This document shows positions 58,401-64,000 of a DNA stretch of 64,000 nt, piece by piece. The position numbers were made by a program, and so were the translations under genes. This stretch comes from Neobacillus driksii (GTDB taxonomy: Bacteria > Bacillota > Bacilli > Bacillales > Cytobacillaceae). Positions within the stretch are counted from its first letter, which is position 1; each line of letters opens with the position of its first letter. The notes under the pieces were generated by a model, which did not search any database, was not told the DNA's origin, and was given only the letters and a program-made list of their open reading frames with translations. The stretch covers positions 1 to 64,000 of the forward strand of contig NZ_JACCBX010000021.1 in the NCBI RefSeq assembly GCF_013409995.1, in the 5' to 3' direction.

Positions 58401-59771
58401 TTAATTAGCGGTAGTGGCCTGATTTTGAACCAAAACTTTTTTCTCCCAAACCCGGCTTCTCCATCTAAAGTACATGGTAATTCCTCTAAACCATTCGTCA
58501 ACAATAAAGGCAATCCAGATCCCCGGTAAGCCAAATCCAAGGTGAATCCCTAAAAAATAGGCTAATGGTACACTTATTCCCCACATTGATATAAAACCCA
58601 TAATGAGAGAAATGTTTGCATCCCCTGTTGCACGCAAGGAATTGATAACCACTAAGTTAAAGGTTCTTCCCGGCTCGAGGATAAGACAAAGCAATAACAA
58701 TGTACTGCCCATAGAAATTATCTCATCATCCTTGGTGAAAAAACTGAGCAGTGGTTCCCTAAAAATGGCTACTACAATTGCAATTGCCACTGTCATAATT
58801 AAACTATACCGCAGGCTTTTCAGTAATTGATGATAGGCTCCTTCAAAATCTCTGGCTCCTGCCTTGTAGCCAATTAGAATTTGGGTTCCCTGTCCCATTG
58901 CTAAGCCAAACACAAGAATAAATGAAACTATATTCTGTGTATAAACACGGGTGGTTAATGAAGCCGCACCCAGCATCGCAATGATCGCCGTAATAGCTAA
59001 CTGGCTGAGGTTGAAACAAATTTGTTCCCCTGCTGCTGGTACCCCTATTTTCAGAATCCTTTTAATTTGAATACCATCAATCGTGATATAATCCCTTAAT
59101 TTAAGGTTAATCGGAATTCGATCATACAGTAACTTTAAAATAAGAGCCAATGCTATGGCCCTGCTAATGGCAGTTGAAATGGATACACCAATTACACCCA
59201 TCTCTGAAAATCCCAGCAAACCAAAGATTAAGATGGCATTTCCAATCAAGTGAATAACATTCATTGTGATGGAGATCATCATGGCATCTCTGGTGTAGCC
59301 ATTCGCTCTTAGAATGGAAGAAACAGTAATTAGAACGGCTTGAAGAAATACTGTTCCTCCTACAATCATCAGATATTGTTCCCCTAGTTCAGCAATATGC
59401 TCCTGCAGGTGAAAGAAGCTTACTAGTTCTGTTCTAAAAATAACTATGAATAAGCTAATGACTAAGCCAATGACAAGGTTGAGGGTTATTGAGATCGCTG
59501 TTACCTTTTTCGTTTCATCTTTTAAACCTGCACCTAAGTATTGGGAGAGAACAACAGCTGTCCCACTTGATACGAAACTGAAGATGAGAATACATAAAAA
59601 TATAAGCTGGTTTGCCACACCCACAGCTGCGACAGCATCATCCGAAATATGCGAAAGCATAATGGTGTCGGTACTGCCCATAATCACTTGGAGAAATAGT
59701 TCTACAAAAATTGGCCAAGTAATTGCTAGTAAACTTAACTGAGGAGTGCTTTTATTTATGGATTTTTCCAT
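58401..59771 (-). CDS. MATE-family efflux transporter
   Basis: A 456-aa membrane protein with twelve predicted helices in two halves, opening LAITWPIFVELFLQVIMGSTDTIMLSHISDDAVAAVGVANQ, typical of MATE exporters (cation/drug antiport). It begins 11 nt after the xylB stop with AAGAGG upstream, so it is probably translated from the xylAB transcript. That is not a usual member of xyl operons. It might export a metabolite or an inhibitor met during plant-biomass growth, but the cargo cannot be read from the sequence. Confidence 0.9.
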   Translation of the reverse strand: MEKSINKSTPQLSLLAITWPIFVELFLQVIMGSTDTIMLSHISDDAVAAVGVANQLIFLCILIFSFVSSGTAVVLSQYLGAGLKDETKKVTAISITLNLVIGLVISLFIVIFRTELVSFFHLQEHIAELGEQYLMIVGGTVFLQAVLITVSSILRANGYTRDAMMISITMNVIHLIGNAILIFGLLGFSEMGVIGVSISTAISRAIALALILKLLYDRIPINLKLRDYITIDGIQIKRILKIGVPAAGEQICFNLSQLAITAIIAMLGAASLTTRVYTQNIVSFILVFGLAMGQGTQILIGYKAGARDFEGAYHQLLKSLRYSLIMTVAIAIVVAIFREPLLSFFTKDDEIISMGSTLLLLCLILEPGRTFNLVVINSLRATGDANISLIMGFISMWGISVPLAYFLGIHLGFGLPGIWIAFIVDEWFRGITMYFRWRSRVWEKKVLVQNQATTAN

Positions 59772-59782
59772 TAGAAATCCTC

Positions 59783-61282
59783 TTATTTCCTAAACTCTCT
59801 TAATTGCTCATTCAATTCCTTTGTTTGTGAATAAACTTTTTTGTAGATTGTAAATAGTTTCTGATAGGCTTCAACGTTTTCCGGAATAGGATAATAGGTC
59901 TTTGCTGTTTGAATAAATTCCTCTGCACATTCTTTAAGTGATGGGTACCAGCCACAGCCATATGCCGCTAACATTGCTGCACCCATCCCAGGGCCTTGTT
60001 CGCTCGTAAGCTTTTCAATTTTTGCATTGAAGATATCTGCCTGCATTTGCAGCCAAGTGTCATTCTTAGCGCCGCCGCCAATTGAGACGATGGAATCAAT
60101 GGTCTTCCCGCTGCTTCTAAAAATCTCAATGGATTCATTTAATGAAAAGGTTATTCCCTCAAGGACAGCACGAGCAAAGTGCTTACGTTCATGCGCAGCA
60201 TCGATACCAATAAAGCTGCCGCGAATATTTGAGTCCGCATGTGGAGTTCTTTCGCCAACGATATACGGAGTAAATAACAATCCGTTGCTGCCTGCCGGAA
60301 CTTCATCCACACCTGCTAAAAACTTATCAAAGTTTTCTTCCTTCGCAAATGTTTCTTTAAACCAGCTTAAGCTATAGCCAGCAGCTAGAGTTACACCCAT
60401 TGTATAGTAAGTATTTTCTTCACCATGGTTAAAGTAGTGAACCTTGCCTTCAAAGTCGAGGTCATTTCTTTCTTCATAGGAAAGAACAACGCCTGAGGTA
60501 CCGATACTTGCTAATGTTTTTCCTTCCGATAAAATCCCTGATCCGATTGCGCCGCAAGCATTGTCAGCTCCACCGGCGAATACCTTAACAGCTTCTGATA
60601 ATCCAGTTGCTTGCGCAATTTCTGCCGTCATTGTACTAACGAACGCATGGGATTCTACTAAAGCTGGACACAAATCAGCTGAAAGACCAAAGGCGTCTAA
60701 CACTTCACCGCTCCACTCTCGCTCGGCAACGTTTAGCAATAACGTTCCCGCCGCATCAGAATACTCCATGTGGATATTCCCTGTAAGCCGGTAACGAAGA
60801 TAGTCTTTTGGAAGGACAAATCGTTTCGCCTGTTGAAAAATTTCTGGTTCATATTCTTTTACCCAAAGAATTTTTGGTAAAGTAAAGCCTTCTAACGCTG
60901 GATTTTTCGTTACTTCTAATAAACGCTCTCTGCCAACAACGTCATAAATTTCCTGGCATTGTTTTGTGGTTCTTGTGTCATTCCACAAGATCGCGTTTCT
61001 TAATACTTGATTGTTTTCATCTAATAAAACTAGGCCGTGCATTTGGCCGGAGAAACTGATTCCTTCAATATCGTTTACATCTCCATCGAATTGCTGTATT
61101 AGTTCCTTTAATCCTGCTGTTGTTTTTTCTACCCATTCTTCTGGGTTTTGTTCACTGTAGCCTGATTTTTCAATGATCAAAGGATATGATTTAGAAACTT
61201 CCTTACACACTTCACCTTTTTGATTCACAAGTAGGATTTTTACGGCACTCGTTCCTAGGTCAACTCCGATTACATACTTCAT
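59783..61282 (-). CDS. xylB: Xylulokinase
   Basis: Phosphorylates D-xylulose to xylulose 5-phosphate for the pentose phosphate pathway. The 499-aa FGGY-family kinase begins MKYVIGVDLGTSAVKILLV (phosphate 1 motif), has the MHGLVLLDEN and DARTT-like WNDTRTTKQCQ segments, the FAGGADNACGAIGSG strand, and the ATP-binding SIGGGAKNDTWLQMQADIF near 400. I set the ATG at 61282 (AAGG 9 nt upstream); the one at 61291 is adjacent to the Shine-Dalgarno. A strong hairpin lies between xylA and xylB and probably lowers xylB expression. Confidence 0.96.
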   Translation of the reverse strand: MKYVIGVDLGTSAVKILLVNQKGEVCKEVSKSYPLIIEKSGYSEQNPEEWVEKTTAGLKELIQQFDGDVNDIEGISFSGQMHGLVLLDENNQVLRNAILWNDTRTTKQCQEIYDVVGRERLLEVTKNPALEGFTLPKILWVKEYEPEIFQQAKRFVLPKDYLRYRLTGNIHMEYSDAAGTLLLNVAEREWSGEVLDAFGLSADLCPALVESHAFVSTMTAEIAQATGLSEAVKVFAGGADNACGAIGSGILSEGKTLASIGTSGVVLSYEERNDLDFEGKVHYFNHGEENTYYTMGVTLAAGYSLSWFKETFAKEENFDKFLAGVDEVPAGSNGLLFTPYIVGERTPHADSNIRGSFIGIDAAHERKHFARAVLEGITFSLNESIEIFRSSGKTIDSIVSIGGGAKNDTWLQMQADIFNAKIEKLTSEQGPGMGAAMLAAYGCGWYPSLKECAEEFIQTAKTYYPIPENVEAYQKLFTIYKKVYSQTKELNEQLREFRK

Positions 61283-61301
61283 CCTTATCATCCTTTTCTA
61301 A

Positions 61302-61336
61302 AAAAAGTGCTGGAGTAATAGGCTACCAGCACTTTT
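61302..61336 (-). terminator. Intergenic hairpin between xylA and xylB
   Basis: A 12-bp stem AAAAAGTGCTGG / CCAGCACTTTTT (11-nt loop) with a T-run on the minus strand (ACTTTTTTTAG). It looks like a full terminator inside an operon, so only part of the xylA transcripts would read on into xylB. Confidence 0.8.
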
Positions 61337-61358
61337 TCATGTTTATATTGAGTATAGA

Positions 61359-62690
61359 TTAAACTGTTACACTTGAAAGTGTTTCTAGTAAATATTGATT
61401 GATTAAAGCCTTTAGGCGCTCTGTTCTACCTGATGTATTCTTGATTTCTGTTAATCCAAGAGCATAAGCTTCAAGCTCGCGGAAGTTTGTTTTTCCTTCA
61501 ACGATCTCTAAACCAATTCCTTTTGTATAGCTGCTGTAGCGTTCTTCAACAAAGCTATCGAGTACTTTATCTTCGATTAGCTTATTAGCAACTTTAAGCC
61601 CGATTGCAAATGCATCCATACCAGCGATGTGTGCGTGGAATAGATCTTCTGCTTCGAAGGAACCTCTTCTTACTTTCGCGTCAAAGTTCAAGCCGCCTTT
61701 TCCTAAACCACCGTTTTTGAGGATTTCATACATAGCCAATGTGTTCGTATAAAGATCAGTTGGGAACTCATCTGTATCCCAGCCAAGTAGTGTATCACCT
61801 TGGTTAGCGTCAACAGAACCTAACATTCCGTTAATACGAGCTGTTCTTAACTCATGCTCAAATGTGTGACCAGCCAAAGTAGCATGGTTTGCTTCAATAT
61901 TAAATTTGAAGTAGTCTGTTAGGTCATATTTTTGTAAGAATGCTAGACCAGTAGCCACATCAAAATCATATTGGTGCTTTGTAGGCTCTTTTGGTTTTGG
62001 CTCGATTAAGAATGGAACGTTTAAGCCGATTTCTTTTGCATAATCTACTGCCATATGGAAGAAGCGTGCTAAGTTATCTTGCTCAAGCTTCATGTTTGTA
62101 TTTAAAAGTGTTTCGTAACCTTCACGTCCGCCCCAGAAAACGTAGTTTTCGGAACCAAGTTCTTTTGCTACTTCCAAAGCCTTTTTCACTTTTGCTGCAG
62201 AGTATGCGAATACATCTGCATTCGGAGAGGTTGCAGCACCATGAACATAACGTGGGTTAGAGAACATGTTGGCTGTGTTCCAAAGCAATTTCGTTTTACT
62301 AGTTTTCATGTATTCCTTAATCATACCTACAATAACATCTTGATTTTCATTTGTTTCTTTTAAAGTGCTTCCTTCTGGTGCAATATCAACATCATGGAAA
62401 GCAAAGAAAGGAACATTTAATTTTTCAAAAAGTTCGAATGCTGCTTCCACACGCGCCTTAGCTAAATCTAACCCTTTTAAGTGATTCCAAGGACGGATAG
62501 CTGTACCAACACCAAATGGATCTGTACCATCTGCTGTAAATGTATGCCAGTAAGCAACAGAGAATCGTAGAATTTCTTCCATTGTCTTACCATTTATTAA
62601 TTCTTCCGGATTATAATACTTAAACGCTAAAGGATTTTTAGATGATGCGCCTTCAAATTGAATTTTGTTAACTGTTTCGAAATAAGCCAT
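61359..62690 (-). CDS. xylA: Xylose isomerase
   Basis: Converts D-xylose to D-xylulose. The 443-aa protein is the longer class II type: an N-terminal extension (AYFETVNKIQFEGASSKNPLAFKYYNP), catalytic FFAFHDVDIAPEG (His near 101), metal ligands in LIEPKPKEPTKHQ and NIEANHATLAGHTFEHEL, the GSVDANQGD motif and the LNFDAKVRRGS segment. It lies divergent from xylR, with a xyl operator over the promoter and a cre-like CcpA site between promoter and start. Expression should be high and xylose-induced, glucose-repressed. Confidence 0.97.
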   Translation of the reverse strand: MAYFETVNKIQFEGASSKNPLAFKYYNPEELINGKTMEEILRFSVAYWHTFTADGTDPFGVGTAIRPWNHLKGLDLAKARVEAAFELFEKLNVPFFAFHDVDIAPEGSTLKETNENQDVIVGMIKEYMKTSKTKLLWNTANMFSNPRYVHGAATSPNADVFAYSAAKVKKALEVAKELGSENYVFWGGREGYETLLNTNMKLEQDNLARFFHMAVDYAKEIGLNVPFLIEPKPKEPTKHQYDFDVATGLAFLQKYDLTDYFKFNIEANHATLAGHTFEHELRTARINGMLGSVDANQGDTLLGWDTDEFPTDLYTNTLAMYEILKNGGLGKGGLNFDAKVRRGSFEAEDLFHAHIAGMDAFAIGLKVANKLIEDKVLDSFVEERYSSYTKGIGLEIVEGKTNFRELEAYALGLTEIKNTSGRTERLKALINQYLLETLSSVTV

Positions 62691-62742
62691 TTGGTTATTC
62701 CTCCTAGTATTTTGGTTTTTAAATTTATGGTTTCGAAGCTAA

Positions 62743-62756
62743 TGTAAATGCTTACA
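62743..62756. promoter_or_regulatory. cre-like CcpA site upstream of xylA
   Basis: TGTAAATGCTTACA is one base from the cre consensus TGTAANCGNTNACA and is an almost perfect palindrome. It lies between the xylA -10 and the start codon, where CcpA would act as a roadblock during growth on glucose. Confidence 0.65.
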
Positions 62757-62792
62757 AAGGGTCATTAGAGCCTCTTAACCTTTGTTACTCAA

Positions 62793-62821
62793 ATTATATC
62801 ACCGTCAACTTAGTTTGTCTA
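62793..62821 (-). promoter_or_regulatory. xylA promoter (sigma-A)
   Basis: On the minus strand TAGACA (62816-62821), a 17-bp spacer, TATAAT (62793-62798), about 100 nt before xylA. The -35 and spacer lie inside the xyl operator. A TTGACG closer to the -10 is only 4 bp away from it and cannot be its -35. Confidence 0.75.
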
Positions 62822-62837
62822 TCGTATAAACTAAGTT
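62807..62837. promoter_or_regulatory. XylR operator (xylO) at the xylA promoter
   Basis: AACTTAGTTT (62807-62816) and AAACTAAGTT (62828-62837) are perfect inverted 10-mers around an 11-bp centre. The motif TTAGTTTGT...AAACTAA resembles the xyl operators of Bacillus. It covers the -35 and spacer of the xylA promoter, so bound XylR would exclude RNA polymerase. Confidence 0.85.
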
Positions 62838-63021
62838 TATATAAATTTTTTTATCGATAAATTAAATAATTCTGGCATAGGGATAGACACCTTTGACCCA
62901 TCAATATTCTGTTAGTGTCCTCCTGTTTCGGTAATTTGAACAATCATATTTTAAAGGTATTTTTTATCAACAAGATGGTCGAAAATAGTTGTAGGGACAG
63001 GCCTGTTCATTTTACCGCTTG

Positions 63022-63051
63022 TTACTGTTTGTATATCTATTAAACAAAGTT
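63022..63051. promoter_or_regulatory. Possible second xyl operator in front of xylR
   Basis: TTACTGTTTGT, 11 bp, then AAACAAAGTTT: an imperfect dyad similar to the xylO at 62807. It may mediate autoregulation of xylR. The region 62840-63020 between the two operators is AT-rich; I see no gene or other site there. Confidence 0.4.
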
Positions 63052-63093
63052 TGTGCTAAAATTAATATACTATCAAATAAGGAGTTTTTATAA

Positions 63094-64000
63094 GTGCGAA
63101 CCATGACTTGGAACCAACATATTGTAAAAAAAAATAATAAAGCGCTCGTATTACAATTAATTATGGAGAAGGATCCCATTTCAAGAGCCGACATTGCCCA
63201 AGTTTCAGGTTTACATAAGGCAACAGTTTCTTCTTTAGTAAACGAATTATTAGAAGAAGAACTCATTTTTGAATCTGGACCTGGGGAATCAAGCGGCGGC
63301 CGGCGACCTGTTATCCTTCATTTCAATAAAGCAGCAGGCTATGCAGTTGGGATTGATATCGGGGTAAATTATGTATTATGTGTCTTGACGGACTTAAAAG
63401 GTAATATTCTGATTGAGAAAAATCAATTGGTTAACCGAACCCCTTATCCCACAATTTTAGGCATTGTTCAGAATATGGTTCAATCTCTAATTGATGAGAT
63501 GCCTAGCAGCAGGTATGGAATTGTGGGAATAGGAGTTGGGGTTCCTGGAATTGTAAACAAAGAGGGTTGTGTCCTGCTTGCTCCAAACTTGGGCTGGACA
63601 AATATACAGTTGAAAATGGACCTCGAGAACCTATTCCAAGTTCCTGTTATCATTGAAAACGAGGCAAACGCTGGTGCTTTTGGTGAACAGCAGTTCGGTG
63701 CAGGTCAAGACTATCAAAACATTATTTATATTAGTGCTGGAATTGGTATCGGTGTAGGAATTATTTTAAACAAAGAGTTATATCAGGGGAAAAATGGATT
63801 CTCTGGCGAGATGGGACACATGATTATTGATATCAACGGAAAGCCTTGCAGCTGTGGAAGCAGAGGTTGTTGGGAAGCATATGCATCTGAAAATGCTTTG
63901 CTAGAGATGGCTAACACCGATTCACTTGAGTCAATGATTGCTTTAGCAGAAGATCGTAATCAAACCTCTCATAAACTTCTGGGGGAAATTGGGACTTACC
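63094..64000 (+). CDS. xylR: Xylose repressor XylR (ROK family), cut by the window end
   Basis: A repressor released from DNA by xylose. The GTG start at 63094 has AAGGAG 9 nt upstream. The first 302 codons are present: an N-terminal winged HTH (NNKALVLQLIMEKDPISRADIAQVSGLHKATVSSLVNEL), SSGGRRPVILHF, the ROK sugar-kinase-like domain starting AAGYAVGIDIGVNYVL, the VIIENEANAGAFGE segment, ISAGIGIGVGIIL, and the zinc motif PCSCGSRGCWEAYASE. The frame is open at base 64000, about 80 codons short of full length. It is divergent from xylA. Confidence 0.95.
   Translation, partial: MRTMTWNQHIVKKNNKALVLQLIMEKDPISRADIAQVSGLHKATVSSLVNELLEEELIFESGPGESSGGRRPVILHFNKAAGYAVGIDIGVNYVLCVLTDLKGNILIEKNQLVNRTPYPTILGIVQNMVQSLIDEMPSSRYGIVGIGVGVPGIVNKEGCVLLAPNLGWTNIQLKMDLENLFQVPVIIENEANAGAFGEQQFGAGQDYQNIIYISAGIGIGVGIILNKELYQGKNGFSGEMGHMIIDINGKPCSCGSRGCWEAYASENALLEMANTDSLESMIALAEDRNQTSHKLLGEIGTY

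Noticed and set aside
63012..63266. Minus-strand 84-aa open frame over the xylR start
   Set aside because: It is antisense to the conserved XylR HTH and overlaps the intergenic operator region; no Shine-Dalgarno or family support.

Overview
The window is chromosomal DNA of a low-GC, endospore-forming Bacillaceae bacterium (Bacillus/Neobacillus-like; the species cannot be fixed from this window). Gene content and order match the origin-proximal region of Bacillus subtilis, read here mostly on the minus strand: rrn 16S - lysS - dusB - yazB - folK - folB - folP - cysK - PpiC-like foldase - hslO - coaX - ftsH - hpt - tilS - yabT - yabS - spoIIE - tRNA-Met - yabR - divIC - yabQ - yabP - rqcP - yabN - yabM - spoVT - mfd - fin - pth - ctc - prs - glmU - spoVG - ridA - purR - ispE - sspF - veg - yabG - ksgA - rnmV - yabE - tatD - metS - abrB - rsmI - trmN6 - yabA - ricT - holB - darA. 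Sporulation genes (spoIIE, yabP/yabQ, spoVT, fin, spoVG, sspF, yabG), abrB with Spo0A boxes, and readable sigma-B, sigma-G, sigma-H and sigma-K type promoters support this placement.

Region 1 (1-48.7 kb) is this conserved housekeeping and sporulation block. It differs from B. subtilis in small ways: pabB/pabA/pabC are absent between cysK and folP, the GIY-YIG gene yazA is absent between rsmI and trmN6, and yaaR is absent between darA and holB. Two arrays of palindromic tandem repeats (about 6 x 51 bp at 23.4-23.7 kb and 9 x 52 bp at 37.2-37.7 kb) sit in intergenic gaps. A roughly 120-bp hairpin-forming dispersed repeat occurs at 17.7 and 29.9 kb. Its end-like sequences recur at 55.75 kb and around the first tandem array.

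Region 2 (48.9-64 kb) replaces the tmk side of the darA neighbourhood with a pentose/xylo-oligosaccharide island. It holds a sugar ABC importer (binding lipoprotein and two permeases, no ATPase), a YesM/YesN two-component system, a YesL-family membrane protein, a frame-shifted NodB-type deacetylase, an aldo/keto reductase, an Axe2-like intracellular acetyl-xylo-oligosaccharide esterase, a MATE transporter, xylB, xylA and the divergent repressor xylR, which runs off the window end. The xylA promoter overlaps a clear xyl operator and is followed by a cre-like CcpA site. A likely scheme is import of acetylated xylo-oligosaccharides, deacetylation by Axe2, and entry of xylose into the pentose phosphate pathway through XylA and XylB. 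Two direct copies of a MITE-like element with GGCTGTGT termini bracket 7.2 kb of this island.

I found no CRISPR array, no phage and no defence island, and no obviously new enzymatic system. The least explained structures are the palindromic tandem arrays, the hairpin repeat whose stem strands are exchanged between copies, and the MITE-bracketed sugar module.
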